Assembly: GCF_026339995.1 (NCBI RefSeq)
Contig: NZ_JAPEPT010000002.1
Span: 997,501 to 1,061,500 of the forward strand
Origin: Streptomyces sp. NBC_01481
GTDB taxonomy: Bacteria; Actinomycetota; Actinomycetes; Streptomycetales; Streptomycetaceae
Direction: 5' to 3'
DNA length: 64,000 bases
In this document: positions 28,261 through 38,290 of the stretch, piece after piece
Layout: every line of letters starts with the position of its first letter
Position numbering within the stretch: the first letter of the stretch is position 1
Notes under the pieces: model-generated
Database searches by the model: none
What the model saw: the letters and a program-made list of their open reading frames with translations, nothing else
What the model was told of the DNA's origin: nothing
Translations under genes and position numbers: made by a program

Positions 28261-30475
28261 GCCGGCGCCTCCGGGCGTCTATGAGCATCTCCTGTACGTT
28301 CCGCAGCGGCTGGCCTTCCCCGTCCGTCGCATGCCGGGTCCAGGTGCCGTCCGGGCCGAGGTGCCAGGAGGACGTGGTGTCGGACATGCCGGTCTCGAGG
28401 AGACGGGTGAGGGCCGCGCGGTGGGCCGGGTCGGTGACCCGGACCAGTGCCTCGATGCGGCGGTCGAGGTTGCGGTGCATCATGTCGGCGCTGCCGAACC
28501 ACACTTCGGGCTCGCCGCCGTTGCCGAAGGCGAAGATCCGGGAGTGCTCGAGGAAGCGCCCGAGGATCGAGCGCACCCGGATGTTCTCCGAGAGGCCCGC
28601 GACTCCGGGGCGTATCGCGCAGATGCCGCGGACCCAGATGTCCACCGGCACACCCGCCATGGATGCCCGGTAGCAGGCGTCGATGATCGCCTCGTCCACC
28701 ATCGAGTTGACCTTGAAGCGTACGTAGGCGGGGCGCCCGGCGCGGTGGTGCGCCACTTCCTTGTTGATCCGGGCGATGAGGCCGTCGCGCAGGGACTTGG
28801 GGGCGACGAGCAGCCGGCGGTAGGTCTCGCGGCGGGAGTAGCCCGACAGCCGGTTGAACAGGTCGGAGAGGTCCGCGCCGACCTGCGGGTCCGCGGTCAG
28901 CAGCCCCAGGTCCTCGTACAGCCTCGCGGTCTTGGGGTGGTAGTTGCCGGTGCCGACGTGGGAGTAGCGGCGCAGCGTCTCGCCCTCCTGGCGGACCACG
29001 AGCGAGAGCTTGCAGTGGGTCTTCAGCCCGACGAGCCCGTAGACGACGTGGCAGCCGGCCTCCTCCAGCTTGCGTGCCCACTTGATGTTGGCCTGCTCGT
29101 CGAAGCGGGCCTTGATCTCGACGAGCACCAGGACCTGCTTGCCGGAGTCGGCGGCGTCGATGAGGGCGTCGACGATCGGGGACTCGCCGGAGGTGCGGTA
29201 CAGCGTCTGCTTGATGGTCAGCACGTCGGGGTCCGCCGCGGCCTGCTCCAGGAAGGCCTGGACGGAGGTCGAGAACGAGTCGTACGGGTGGTGCAGCAGT
29301 ACGTCGCGCTCTCGCAGCGCCATGAAGATGTCGGGCGCGGACGCGGACTCGACCTCGGCGAGGTCCCGGTGGGTGCCCGCGATGAACTTCTGGTACTTCA
29401 GCTCGGGCCGGTCGAGGGAGGCGATACCGAAGAGGCTGGTCAGATCGAGCGGTCCAGGCAGCGGGTAGACCTCGGAGTCGGAGATCTTCAGCTCACGGAC
29501 CAGCAGGTCCAGGACGTACGGGTCGATGGACTCCTCGACCTCGAGCCGCACCGGCGGGCCGAACCGGCGCCGCATGAGCTCCTTCTCCAGGGCCTGGAGC
29601 AGATTCTCGGCGTCGTCCTCCTCGACCTCCAGGTCCTCGTTCCTGGTCACCCGGAACATGTGGTGGTCGAGCACCTCCATGCCGGGGAACAGCTCCTCCA
29701 AGTGCGCGGCGATGACGTCCTCCAGGGGGACGTACCGCTGCGGGGAGGCCTCCAGGAAGCGCGACAGCAGGGGCGGGACCTTGACCCGGGCGAAGTGGCG
29801 GTGGCCGCTCACGGGGTTGCGTACGACGACCGCGAGGTTCAGCGAGAGACCCGAGATGTACGGGAAGGGGTGCGCGGGGTCGACGGCCAGTGGGGTGAGC
29901 ACCGGGAAGATCTGCTGCCGGAACAGCGTGAACAGGCGCGCCTGCTCCTTCTCGGTGAGATCTGGCCAGCGGATGAGGTGGATCGACTCGTCGGCGAGCG
30001 CCGGGGCTATGTCCTGCTGGTAGCAGGCGGCGTGCCGGGCCATGAGCTCGCGGGAGCGGGTCCAGATCAGGTCGAGGACCTCGCGGGGCTGCAGGCCGGA
30101 CGCGGAGCGGGTGGCGACACCCGTCGCGATGCGGCGCTTCAGGCCCGCCACCCGGACCATGAAGAACTCGTCCAGGTTGGAGGCGAAGATCGCGAGGAAG
30201 TTGGCCCGCTCCAGCAGGGGTGTCGCGGGGTCCTCGGCGAGTTCGAGGACGCGCTCGTTGAAGGCGAGCCAGCTGCGCTCGCGGTCGAGGAACCGCCCCT
30301 GGGGCAGTTCGGCGCCCTCGCCGTCGTGATCTTCCTCGTACGCATCGAGGTCGGCGTCGATATCGGGTTCGAGCTCGGACACCGTGGCCGCGACGGTGTG
30401 CGGGCGGTGTGCGGCTATGGAACCGACGGACGGCTGGGGGTGCTGGGCCGGTACCTCGGCGGGCTGCTGACTCAT
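28247..30475 (-). CDS. ppk: Polyphosphate kinase
   Basis: A 742-aa PPK1. The N-terminal domain holds [20 protein letters not shown] and [16 protein letters not shown]; the catalytic domain holds [21 protein letters not shown], where the first His is the phosphorylated residue in the family. It reversibly makes polyphosphate from ATP. A longer open frame extends upstream, but the ATG at 30475 (MSQQPAEVP, an unstructured tail) agrees with family length. No GTTCACC repeats are seen upstream, unlike pstS. Confidence 0.96.
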   Translation of the reverse strand: MSQQPAEVPAQHPQPSVGSIAAHRPHTVAATVSELEPDIDADLDAYEEDHDGEGAELPQGRFLDRERSWLAFNERVLELAEDPATPLLERANFLAIFASNLDEFFMVRVAGLKRRIATGVATRSASGLQPREVLDLIWTRSRELMARHAACYQQDIAPALADESIHLIRWPDLTEKEQARLFTLFRQQIFPVLTPLAVDPAHPFPYISGLSLNLAVVVRNPVSGHRHFARVKVPPLLSRFLEASPQRYVPLEDVIAAHLEELFPGMEVLDHHMFRVTRNEDLEVEEDDAENLLQALEKELMRRRFGPPVRLEVEESIDPYVLDLLVRELKISDSEVYPLPGPLDLTSLFGIASLDRPELKYQKFIAGTHRDLAEVESASAPDIFMALRERDVLLHHPYDSFSTSVQAFLEQAAADPDVLTIKQTLYRTSGESPIVDALIDAADSGKQVLVLVEIKARFDEQANIKWARKLEEAGCHVVYGLVGLKTHCKLSLVVRQEGETLRRYSHVGTGNYHPKTARLYEDLGLLTADPQVGADLSDLFNRLSGYSRRETYRRLLVAPKSLRDGLIARINKEVAHHRAGRPAYVRFKVNSMVDEAIIDACYRASMAGVPVDIWVRGICAIRPGVAGLSENIRVRSILGRFLEHSRIFAFGNGGEPEVWFGSADMMHRNLDRRIEALVRVTDPAHRAALTRLLETGMSDTTSSWHLGPDGTWTRHATDGEGQPLRNVQEMLIDARRRRRAQP

Positions 30476-30906
30476 GGACCCATTCTTCCGCGTGGATGAC
30501 AGGAAGGGCGCGTCGGAGAGGGCCGGAGTGGGGGGAATTTTCCCATTTGGGGATGCGGGCACAGCGGGCTGCATTGAGTGAGGGTCGCAAGGTCGTCTGA
30601 ATGGCCGGTAACGACGACATGACGTGAGGGGAAGCGTGGCGGGTCTCGCGGGGGCGATTCCCCGTGTCCGGCGGACCCCCGTTACGGGGTGTGGCGGCCG
30701 TGACGCCTGCGCAGCAGCCAGGATGCTGGCGCCGGGCGGCCGTGGCAAGCCCTCCCGGCGATCGAGGACGAGGCACAACGGGCCGTCATGCGACCGGGGA
30801 CACGGCACAGCGTGCCGCGTCCAGCCCGTCCGGCGACCGGGCCCGGGCACGACCGAAGCCCGTCCGGCGACCGCAGCCCGGCCGCGCCGCTGTGCGGTGC
30901 CCGTCC
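30476..30906. other. Intergenic region between ppk and mshD with direct repeat
   Basis: 431 bases without a supported gene. It must include the ppk promoter. A 17-base direct repeat (AGCCCGTCCGGCGACCG at 30823-30839 and 30857-30873) and several shorter CGACCGGG copies lie near the mshD end. No PHO box is visible. Confidence 0.6.
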
Positions 30907-31827
30907 TCAGGACTCCGTGCGGTACATGAGATCCACTTCGTGCGTCGTGAAGCCGAGGCGCTCGTACACGCTCAGCGCCGCCGCGTTGTCCGCGTCGACG
31001 TAGAGCATCGCGGTCGGCAGCCCCTGCGCGGCGAGATGCCGCAGCCCGATCGCGGTGAGGGCCTTGCCGAGGCCGCCGCCCTGGGCGTCGGGCCGGATGC
31101 CGACGACGTACACCTCGCCGAGCTGCTCCTCGGCGTGCACCTTCGTCCAGTGGAAGCCGATGAGCTCCCCGTCGCGCTCGGCCAGGAAAAAGCCCTTCGG
31201 GTCGAACCAGGGCTCGGCCTTGCGGTCGTCGAGGTCCCGCTGGGTGAGCGAGCCCTGCTCGGGGTGGTGGGCGAAGGCCGCGGCGTTGAGGGCGAGCCAG
31301 GCGGCGTCGTCCTGTCCGGGCACGAAGGTGCGTACGGTCACGCCGGCCGGGAACACCGGCTCGGGAATGTCCAGCAGGTTCAACGGCCGCCGCAGCTGGC
31401 GCAGTTCGCGGAAGAGGGTCAGCCCGAGCACCTGCGCGAGATGCCGCGCGGCGGACTTCCCGCCGTGCGCCCACACCCGCAGCCGCTTGCCGGAGGCGCC
31501 CAGCAACGCGCTGCCCAGCGCCCGCCCGTGGCCGCCCCGGTGCCCGGGGTGCACGACCAGTTCGGCTGCCGGGGCCTCGACGGGGTCGGTGTCCTCCAGC
31601 TGCGCGTATCCGACCAGCTCGCCCCCGACGGTGAGCAGCAGATGCCGCACGCCCTCCCGCCTGCCGCCGCGCAGCTGCAGCCGGCCCTGCTCGGAGACGG
31701 CCTGCATCCCATCGGCGCGGGCGGCTTCGGCGAGCATGCCGAGCACGGCTTCGGCCTGCTCGGGGCTGAGCTCGTCCACGGTCTGGATCTGCCGACCGGG
31801 CTCCGGAAACACTGCGTCAGTGGTCAT
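30907..31827 (-). CDS. mshD: Mycothiol synthase
   Basis: A 306-aa protein made of two GNAT domains in tandem. Domain 1 has [20 protein letters not shown] and domain 2 [19 protein letters not shown], both acetyl-CoA-binding motifs. MshD acetylates Cys-GlcN-Ins, the last step of mycothiol synthesis, the main low-molecular thiol of actinobacteria. [11 protein letters not shown] and GFHWTKVH are typical MshD segments. It stands as a single gene, divergent from the 5'-nucleotidase. Confidence 0.95.
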   Translation of the reverse strand: MTTDAVFPEPGRQIQTVDELSPEQAEAVLGMLAEAARADGMQAVSEQGRLQLRGGRREGVRHLLLTVGGELVGYAQLEDTDPVEAPAAELVVHPGHRGGHGRALGSALLGASGKRLRVWAHGGKSAARHLAQVLGLTLFRELRQLRRPLNLLDIPEPVFPAGVTVRTFVPGQDDAAWLALNAAAFAHHPEQGSLTQRDLDDRKAEPWFDPKGFFLAERDGELIGFHWTKVHAEEQLGEVYVVGIRPDAQGGGLGKALTAIGLRHLAAQGLPTAMLYVDADNAAALSVYERLGFTTHEVDLMYRTES

Positions 31828-32023
31828 GTGTCGAGCGTACGGCGGGAGGTGGCGGGCGCGGGATCTGCGAGGTTCGGCATTTTGACCCGTGGTGCGAAGA
31901 TCCGCCCAATCTGGCGCGAAAGCAATCTGGTCGTAACCCGGATACCCCTGTCGCGCTACGCGCGTTGACTCTAGGCTTCCGCTCGCATTCCCTTACGCCA
32001 CGCTGAAACTGACAAGGGGACAG

Positions 32024-33829
32024 ATGTCAGCGACACCGCACAAGACCCGCCGCCGCATACTCGCCGCACTCGCCGGGCTGACCACCGTCGGCGCGCTGGT
32101 CGCCGCGATGCCCGCAGGCGCCCAGGAGAGCGGCCACGGACACGGACACGGCCATGGATACGGCCGCACCGTGGACGTACAGCTGCTGTCCTTCAACGAC
32201 TTGCACGGAAACCTGGAGCCGCCTGCCGGCTCGGCCGGGCGGGTCACCCACACCAACCCGGACGGCACGACCAAGACCATCGACGCGGGCGGTGTCGAGT
32301 ACCTCGCCACGCATCTGCGCGAGGCCCGCAAGGACAACAGGTACTCGATCACCGCCGCCGCCGGCGACATGATCGGCGCCTCGCCGCTGCTCTCCGGGCT
32401 CTTCCACGACGAGCCGACCATCGAGGCGCTGAACAAGCTGAACCTCGACGTCACCTCCGTCGGCAACCACGAGTTCGACGAGGGCGCCCGCGAGCTCGCC
32501 CGGATGCAGAACGGCGGCTGTCACAAGACCGACGGCTGCTACGAGTCGGGCACGACGTTCGAGGGCGCGGACTTCCCGTATCTCGCCGCCAACGTGACGA
32601 AGGAGAAGACCGGCAAGCCGCTGCTCGACCCCTACTTCATCTGGAAGAAGAACGGGGTCAAGATCGGCTTCATCGGGGTGACCCTGGAGGGCACGCCGAA
32701 CATCGTCAGCGCCGAGGGCGTCAAGGGCCTGAAGTTCGGCGACGAGGTCGAGACGATCAACAAGTACACCAAGGTGCTTGAGCGCAAGGGCGTCAAGTCG
32801 ATCGTCGCCCTGATCCACGAGGGCGGCCTGCCCGCCTCCACCTCGTACAACTACAACTGTGACAGCCCCGGCCCCGGCGACGGCGTCTCGGGCCCGATCG
32901 TCGACATCGCCAAGAAGATCAGCCCGCAGGTCGACGCCCTGGTGACGGGCCACACCCACCAGGCGTACGCGTGCACCATCCCGGACCCGTCCGGCAAGCC
33001 GCGCACGGTCACCTCGGCCGCCTCGTTCGGCAAGCTCTACACCGACACGACGCTCACCTACGACCGTCGTACCAACGACATCGTCCGTACGGCCGTGGCC
33101 TCCGCGAACCATGTCGTCACCCGTGACGTGGCCAAGGCCGAGGACATGACGGCGCTGATCCAGCGGTGGAACAAGCTGGCCGCGCCGATTGCGAGCCGCC
33201 CCGTCGGCTACATCTCCGCCGACATCGAGAACCCCTTCGAGGCGGTCGAGAAGCCGCTGGGCAACCTGATCACGGACGCGCAGCAGGAGGGTCTCGCCCC
33301 GGCGGACAAGGGCGGCGCGCAGATCGCCTTCATGAACCCGGGCGGCATCCGGGCGGGCCTGGTCCACAAGGCGTCCGGCAGTGAGGGCGACGGCGTGGTG
33401 ACGTACGGCGAGGCATTCACCGTGCAGCCGTTCACCAACATGATGAATGTCGTCGACCTGACCGGCGCGCAGCTGATCACCGCGCTCAAGCAGCAGGTGA
33501 GTGGCGCGAATCAGGCGGCCCCGAAGATCCTCCAGGTGTCGAAGGGCTTCACCTACACCCTGGATCTGACGAAGACCGGCGCCGACCGGATCGTCGACTC
33601 CTCGGTCAAGCTGAACGGTGAGGCGATCGACCCGGCGAAGACCTACCGGGTCGCGATGAACGAGTTCCTGGCGGGCGGCGGTGACGGCTTCCCGGTGTTC
33701 AAGGAGCACAAGAACAAGCTCGTCGGCGCCTCCGACCTGGAGATCCTCAACGCCTACCTGGCCGCGCACTCCAGCGCGAGCGCGCCGCTGGCGCCGCCGG
33801 CGACGGGCCGGATCACCGTGGTGAAGTAG
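32024..33829 (+). CDS. Secreted 5'-nucleotidase / metallophosphatase
   Basis: A 601-aa exported enzyme. A signal peptide (to about residue 36, ending AGAQE) is followed by a His-rich stretch (HGHGHGHGYG), a metallophosphatase domain with LLSFNDLHGNLEP, GDMIGASP, GNHEFDEG and VTGHTHQAY, and the C-terminal 5_nucleotid_C domain with FMNPGGIRAG and ANQ-type substrate loops. It would release phosphate and nucleosides from extracellular nucleotides. AAGGGG precedes the ATG. No PHO box is visible upstream. Confidence 0.95.
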   Translation: MSATPHKTRRRILAALAGLTTVGALVAAMPAGAQESGHGHGHGHGYGRTVDVQLLSFNDLHGNLEPPAGSAGRVTHTNPDGTTKTIDAGGVEYLATHLREARKDNRYSITAAAGDMIGASPLLSGLFHDEPTIEALNKLNLDVTSVGNHEFDEGARELARMQNGGCHKTDGCYESGTTFEGADFPYLAANVTKEKTGKPLLDPYFIWKKNGVKIGFIGVTLEGTPNIVSAEGVKGLKFGDEVETINKYTKVLERKGVKSIVALIHEGGLPASTSYNYNCDSPGPGDGVSGPIVDIAKKISPQVDALVTGHTHQAYACTIPDPSGKPRTVTSAASFGKLYTDTTLTYDRRTNDIVRTAVASANHVVTRDVAKAEDMTALIQRWNKLAAPIASRPVGYISADIENPFEAVEKPLGNLITDAQQEGLAPADKGGAQIAFMNPGGIRAGLVHKASGSEGDGVVTYGEAFTVQPFTNMMNVVDLTGAQLITALKQQVSGANQAAPKILQVSKGFTYTLDLTKTGADRIVDSSVKLNGEAIDPAKTYRVAMNEFLAGGGDGFPVFKEHKNKLVGASDLEILNAYLAAHSSASAPLAPPATGRITVVK

Positions 33830-33845
33830 CGGTTCCCGGCAGGAC

Positions 33846-33880
33846 GGTGGGGCGGCGGGCCACGGGGCTGCCGCCCCACC
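33846..33880 (+). terminator. Terminator after the 5'-nucleotidase gene
   Basis: An 11-bp perfect stem (GGTGGGGCGGC paired with GCCGCCCCACC) with a 13-base loop begins 17 bases after the stop codon. There is no U-tract. Confidence 0.7.
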
Positions 33881-33900
33881 GGCATGCGGGGACACGGCCT

Positions 33901-33937
33901 GATGACGAGGCCGGATTACGGATGACGAGGCCGGATT
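33901..33937 (+). repeat. 17-bp direct repeat, 20-bp period
   Basis: GATGACGAGGCCGGATT occurs exactly at 33901-33917 and 33921-33937, between the 5'-nucleotidase and PI-PLC genes. Possible slippage product or paired regulatory site; nothing else supports a function. Confidence 0.85.
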
Positions 33938-34004
33938 CAGCCGTTGGTTACTGGCCAGTCCTGAGCCTGTGCTTCTTGACGTGACCCCGCCATAATCCCG
34001 GACC

Positions 34005-34874
34005 ATGGACCGACGGAGCTTTCTCGCGGGCGCGGCAGCTGTCTCCGCCACCGCACTCATCGGCGCACCCCCCGCCTTCGCCGCACCCCGCCGCACCCTG
34101 TCCGCGCAGGACTGGATGTCGGGCAGCGCGGACAGCACCGCCCTCGCGCGGCTGACGATCCCCGGCACCCACGACTCGGGCGCGCGCTTCGGCGGGCTCT
34201 GGGCCGAGTGCCAGAACACCACCATCGCCGACCAGTTGAACAGCGGCATCCGCTTTCTGGACGTACGGTGCCGGGTCACCGGTGACTCGTTCGCCATCCA
34301 CCACGGCGCGGCCTACCAGAACCTGATGTTCGGCGATGTGCTCATCGCCTGCCGGGACTTCCTGGGCGCCCACCCCTCCGAGACGGTCCTCATGCGCGTC
34401 AAGCAGGAGTACTCGCAGGAGAGCGACGCGACCTTCCGCCGCGTCTTCGACACCTACCTCGACACCAAGGGCTGGCGCCCGCTGTTCCGCATCGGCGACG
34501 GACTGCCGTCGCTGGGCGAGGCACGCGGCAAGGTCGTCCTCATCGCCGACAACGGCGGACTGCCCGGCGTCAAATGGTGGGACAGCGCGGTCTTCGACAT
34601 CCAGGACGACTGGAACGCCGCGCCGAACGCCAAGTACCCCAAGATCGAGGCGCACTTCCGCAATGCGGCCCAGCAGCCCGGGAAGCTGTTCATCAACTTC
34701 GTCAGCACCTCCGCGTATCTGCCGCCGCGCTGGAACTCCGACAACCTCAACCCCAGGGTCCATACCTTCATCAACGGCTCGGAGGCCGGCGGCTGGAAGG
34801 GGCTCGGCATCGTGCCCATGGACTTCCCCAACACCCGTTCGGGCCTGGTCGATTCACTCATCCGGCACAACTAG
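34005..34874 (+). CDS. Secreted PI-PLC-like phospholipase
   Basis: A 289-aa exported protein with a Tat-type signal (DRRSFLAGAAA, cleavage after AFA near residue 27) and a PI-PLC X-type barrel. The catalytic His residues are in PGTHDSG and FAIHHG, separated as in bacterial phosphatidylinositol-specific phospholipase C; DVRCRV lies between them. It would cleave phosphatidylinositol or glycosyl-PI, giving inositol phosphates. Single gene between a 17-bp repeat pair and a strong inverted repeat. Confidence 0.9.
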   Translation: MDRRSFLAGAAAVSATALIGAPPAFAAPRRTLSAQDWMSGSADSTALARLTIPGTHDSGARFGGLWAECQNTTIADQLNSGIRFLDVRCRVTGDSFAIHHGAAYQNLMFGDVLIACRDFLGAHPSETVLMRVKQEYSQESDATFRRVFDTYLDTKGWRPLFRIGDGLPSLGEARGKVVLIADNGGLPGVKWWDSAVFDIQDDWNAAPNAKYPKIEAHFRNAAQQPGKLFINFVSTSAYLPPRWNSDNLNPRVHTFINGSEAGGWKGLGIVPMDFPNTRSGLVDSLIRHN

Positions 34875-34938
34875 GTCCTGTCCGGTCGATCCGTGCCAGG
34901 GCCCGCGAGCCCGGCAAGATCGACCGGACAGGGCCTAG
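34871..34938. terminator. 20-bp inverted repeat with CTAG ends, probable bidirectional terminator
   Basis: Arms CTAGGTCCTGTCCGGTCGAT (34871-34890) and its complement with one G-T mismatch (34919-34938) enclose 28 bases. The left arm includes the stop codon of the PI-PLC gene, and the right arm ends 4 bases before the stop of the convergent kinase gene. It can act as a terminator for both. CTAG is rare in this genome type, so it may instead be a remnant of a small mobile element. Confidence 0.7.
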
Positions 34939-34941
34939 TCC

Positions 34942-36375
34942 CTAGGCCGGGGGTGGCGTCGCCGCCCCCGGCAGCCGGATCACCGCGCGTGTACCGCCGC
35001 CCGCCGCCGGGCCCAGCGAGATCTCACCGCCCGACTGCTGCACCGTGCGGGCCACGATCGAGAGCCCGAGCCCCGAGCCGGGCAGCGCGCGGGCCGACGG
35101 CGAGCGCCAGAACCGCTCGAAGACATGCGGGAGTTCATCGGGCCCGATGCCCGGACCGTGATCCCGCACGGTCAGCTCGCCCTGGCGCAGGCCCACCTCG
35201 ACCGTCCCGCCCGGCGGCGAGAACTTCACCGCGTTGTCCAGCACATTGACCAGCGCCCGCTCCAGCGCGGCCGGCTCCGCCCGTACGTACCAGGGCTCCA
35301 GCTCCGCCTCGAAACTCAGCTCCGGACCGCGCAGCCGCGCCCGCTCCAGCGCGGCCTGAGCGATCTCGTGCAGGGCGACCACCTTCAGCGGCCCCCGGTC
35401 CACGGCATCGGGGCGAGACAGCTCCTGCAAGTCGCCGATGAGCGCGGCCAGTTCCGTCATCTGCGCCTTGACCGAGGCCATCAGCGCGGCCCGGTCGGCG
35501 GGCGGGATCGCCCGGCCCGTCGCGTCGCTGCGCGCCAGAAGCTCGATATTCGTACGCAGCGAGGTCAGCGGCGTCCGCAACTCGTGCCCGGCGTCCGCGA
35601 TCAGCTGTGCCTGCCGGTCGCGGGAACTGGCGAGCGCGGCGGTCATCGAGTTGAAGGAACGGGACAGCCGGGCGATCTCGTCCTCGCCCTCGACCGGGAT
35701 GCGCACGGTCAGATCCTCGGTACGGGCGACATGCTCGACGGCCCCGGTGAGCCGGTCGACGGGCTTGAGCCCGGTGCGGGCGACCCAGAGACCGGCGAGG
35801 CCCGCGCCGACGACGCCGATGCCGGAGGCGATGAGGAGCAGGAGGGCGAGGTCGTTGAGGGTGCCTTCGGTCGGCTTGAGCGGGTGTCCGATCAGCAGCG
35901 CGGTGTCCGAGACGACGCCGCCGCCAGGGCCCGTGGCGATGACCGCGACGGTGAGCACGCGCACATCATTGCCCTCGGTGTCCGCGCCGTTGCGGAAGGT
36001 CCAGACGGTCGGGTCCGCTCTGCGCGCCACGTCCTGGTCGCTGCTGTCGACCTTGACTGTGCCCGCGGAGATGCCGAAGACGCACGGTTTGTCGTCGGAG
36101 GTGCGGACGAGCTCGTAGTAGTAGACGGGCTTCCCCATGTCGGTGCGGGGGGCCGGGCCATGGGGGCAGCTGCGCAGTCCGGCGGCAATCTCGGCGGTCC
36201 CCAACTGGATGCCTGAGATCTCGGCCTTCAGCTTGGAGTCGATCTCGTCGTACAGCTTGCCGCGTACGACGAACCAGCACGCGGTGGAGACGGCCGCGAC
36301 CGCCACCGCAACGGCGACCGCCACCAGCAGCGCCAGCCGCGACCGGAGCGGCAGCGCGCGGAACCTTCTGATCAC
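34942..36375 (-). CDS. cssS: Sensor histidine kinase, CssS-like
   Basis: A 477-aa membrane kinase: helices at about 14-38 and 175-200, a sensor loop between them, HAMP, a HisKA motif ([15 protein letters not shown]) with the phospho-accepting His, and HATPase boxes ([30 protein letters not shown]). GTG start overlapping the regulator stop (GTGA). Together with the HtrA gene it matches the CssRS secretion-stress system of Streptomyces, related to MprB of mycobacteria. The name is from memory of S. lividans. Confidence 0.88.
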   Translation of the reverse strand: MIRRFRALPLRSRLALLVAVAVAVAVAAVSTACWFVVRGKLYDEIDSKLKAEISGIQLGTAEIAAGLRSCPHGPAPRTDMGKPVYYYELVRTSDDKPCVFGISAGTVKVDSSDQDVARRADPTVWTFRNGADTEGNDVRVLTVAVIATGPGGGVVSDTALLIGHPLKPTEGTLNDLALLLLIASGIGVVGAGLAGLWVARTGLKPVDRLTGAVEHVARTEDLTVRIPVEGEDEIARLSRSFNSMTAALASSRDRQAQLIADAGHELRTPLTSLRTNIELLARSDATGRAIPPADRAALMASVKAQMTELAALIGDLQELSRPDAVDRGPLKVVALHEIAQAALERARLRGPELSFEAELEPWYVRAEPAALERALVNVLDNAVKFSPPGGTVEVGLRQGELTVRDHGPGIGPDELPHVFERFWRSPSARALPGSGLGLSIVARTVQQSGGEISLGPAAGGGTRAVIRLPGAATPPPA

Positions 36376-37094
36376 TCCGGGCCGCCCGACCGCAACGCGT
36401 ACCCCACGCCGCGCACCGTGTGGACCAGGCGCGGCTCCCCGGCCGCCTCCGTCTTGCGCCGCAGATACATCACATACACATCCAGCGAATTCGAACTGGG
36501 CTCGAAGTCGAAGCCCCATACAGCCTTGAGAATCTGCTCACGGGTCAGCACCTGACGCGGATGCGCCAGGAACATCTCGAGCAGCGTGAATTCGGTACGG
36601 GTCAGCTCCACCCGGCGTGTGCCGCGGTGGACCTCGCGGGTCGCCAGGTCCATCCGCAGATCGGCGAAGGCCAGCACGTCGTCGTCGGTCGCCGCGCCCG
36701 CCGTCGTCGCGTACGAGCTGCGCCGCAGCAGCGCGCGGATCCGGGCGAACAGCTCGTCCAGCTCGAACGGCTTGACCAGGTAGTCGTCGGCGCCCGCGTC
36801 GAGTCCCGTCACCCGGTCGCCCACGGTGTCCCGCGCGGTCAGCATCAGGATCGGCGTCTTCGACCCGGCGGCGCGCAGCCGACGGGCCGCGGTCAGGCCG
36901 TCCATCCGGGGCATCTGGATGTCGAGGACGATCAGGTCGGGGGCGTACGCCTCCGCCCGCGTGAGGGCGTCGACGCCGTCGACGGCGACCTCGGTCCCGT
37001 ACCCCTCGAAGGCGAGCGAGCGCTGGAGCGCCTCACGGACGGCGGGCTCGTCGTCGACGATGAGGATGCGTTCGCCTTCGCGGGGGGTCGTCAT
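36372..37094 (-). CDS. cssR: Response regulator, CssR-like (OmpR family)
   Basis: A 240-aa regulator. The receiver domain has the acidic pocket (VDDEP), phosphorylation Asp in [10 protein letters not shown] and Lys in YLVKPF; the C-terminal winged helix ends in [10 protein letters not shown] and [10 protein letters not shown]. It overlaps the kinase gene by 4 bases and is followed upstream by the HtrA gene, 20 bases away, so the three are probably one operon. It would activate protease genes when misfolded secreted proteins accumulate. Confidence 0.92.
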   Translation of the reverse strand: MTTPREGERILIVDDEPAVREALQRSLAFEGYGTEVAVDGVDALTRAEAYAPDLIVLDIQMPRMDGLTAARRLRAAGSKTPILMLTARDTVGDRVTGLDAGADDYLVKPFELDELFARIRALLRRSSYATTAGAATDDDVLAFADLRMDLATREVHRGTRRVELTRTEFTLLEMFLAHPRQVLTREQILKAVWGFDFEPSSNSLDVYVMYLRRKTEAAGEPRLVHTVRGVGYALRSGGPE

Positions 37095-37114
37095 GGCTTC
37101 AGCCTCGCACGCGG

Positions 37115-38092
37115 TCAGCTGTTGCCGCCGGAGCGCAGGTCGTCCAGGTCGGCCTTGACGGTGTTGACGGGGATGGCGAAGCCGAGCCCGACGCTGCCCG
37201 CGGTGGATCCGGTGGCCGAACTGGGCGAGTACATCGCGGAGTTGATGCCGATGATCTCGCCGTTCATGTTGATCAGGGCGCCGCCGGAATTGCCGGGGTT
37301 GAGGGAGGCGTCGGTCTGGATCGCCTTGTACGTCGTCTTCGACGAGCCCGTGTCGCCGTTGAACTGCTGCCCGCCGAACTCGAAGGGCCAGCCCTGGCGG
37401 GGGTCCTGCTGCTGACCCGGGTCCTGCTCCTTCGCGACGGTCACGTCGCGGTTCAGGGCGGAGACGATTCCGCTGGTGACGGTGCCGGTCAGGCCCTCGG
37501 GCGAACCGATTGCCACGACCTCGTCGCCGACCGCGATCTTGCTGGAGTCGCCGAGTGCGGCGGCCTTGAGGCCACTCGCGCCCTCCAGCTTGATCAGGGC
37601 GAGATCCTTGCCGGGGTCGGTGCCGACGACCTTGGCGGTGTACGTCTTGCCGTTGCTGAGCCGGACCTTCACGGAGTCGGCCCCGGCGATGACGTGGTTG
37701 TTGGTGATGATCTCGCCGTCGGCGGTGATGATCACGCCGGATCCGGTGGACTGCCCGGCGCTGGAGGTCGCGTTGATCTCCACGATGCTCGGGGAGACGG
37801 CCTGGGCGACTCCGGCGACGGTGCCCTTGCTGCTCTGGGCGACGGTGGTGCCGGGGACGGCGGAGCCGCTGCTGCCGGTGTTGCTGTCGGTGAGCTGCTG
37901 CACGAGCACGGAGGCGCCGCCGCCGACGACCGCGGCGGCGATGGCGACGGCGGCGATGAGCGCGACGGGCCGCTTGGCCTTGGCCCGCGGGGGCGCGGGC
38001 TGCTGGGACGGGGGCGGGGGGTAGACGCCCGCGTCGTACGGCTGGTGGTGCGGCGGCTGGGGCTGCTGCGGGTAGCTGTAGTTGTCCGTCAT
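37115..38092 (-). CDS. HtrA/DegP-like membrane serine protease without PDZ domain
   Basis: A 325-aa protease. A Pro/Gln/Tyr-rich cytoplasmic tail (1-40) is followed by one membrane helix (about 43-66) and an extracytoplasmic trypsin-like domain with the full catalytic triad: His133 (NNHV), Asp163 (GKDLALIK) and Ser269 (NPGNSGG). It ends right after GLGFAIPVN, so the C-terminal PDZ domain of normal HtrA is missing. Its position ahead of the CssR/CssS genes indicates quality control of exported proteins. Confidence 0.93.
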   Translation of the reverse strand: MTDNYSYPQQPQPPHHQPYDAGVYPPPPSQQPAPPRAKAKRPVALIAAVAIAAAVVGGGASVLVQQLTDSNTGSSGSAVPGTTVAQSSKGTVAGVAQAVSPSIVEINATSSAGQSTGSGVIITADGEIITNNHVIAGADSVKVRLSNGKTYTAKVVGTDPGKDLALIKLEGASGLKAAALGDSSKIAVGDEVVAIGSPEGLTGTVTSGIVSALNRDVTVAKEQDPGQQQDPRQGWPFEFGGQQFNGDTGSSKTTYKAIQTDASLNPGNSGGALINMNGEIIGINSAMYSPSSATGSTAGSVGLGFAIPVNTVKADLDDLRSGGNS

Positions 38093-38202
38093 GGCGCTTA
38101 CTGTCGGGCCTGTAGATGAGAGCGACCTGAGGGTGCGCTGAGAAGCCCGACAGATCTGTGTATGCCCGACGCAAAGGTTCCGGGGTCGTGGGTGCGCCGG
38201 GG

Positions 38203-38259
38203 TTTGTCCCCCACCCCGCCCCTGCCCCAGTTCAGGGAAGGGGCGGGGTGGGGGACAAA
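38203..38259 (-). terminator. Long perfect hairpin after the LacI gene
   Basis: A 21-bp perfect inverted repeat (TTTGTCCCCCACCCCGCCCCT and its complement) with a 15-base loop, 32 bases downstream of the LacI stop. On the minus strand the stem ends in a pyrimidine-rich run containing TTT, fitting a terminator that separates lacI from the htrA promoter. Confidence 0.85.
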
Positions 38260-38290
38260 ACCGCCCGCACCCCGAACCCCCGCGTGAGCC

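Noticed and set aside
27488..30499. 1003-aa plus-strand frame
   Set aside because: Antisense shadow of CHAD and ppk; no recognisable motif.
30476..30906. PHO box for ppk
   Set aside because: Looked for GTTCACC-type 11-base repeats on both strands and saw none convincing.
30476..31474. Upstream extension of the ppk frame by about 330 codons
   Set aside because: It runs through mshD in another frame and would more than double the normal N-terminal region; the ATG at 30475 gives the family length.
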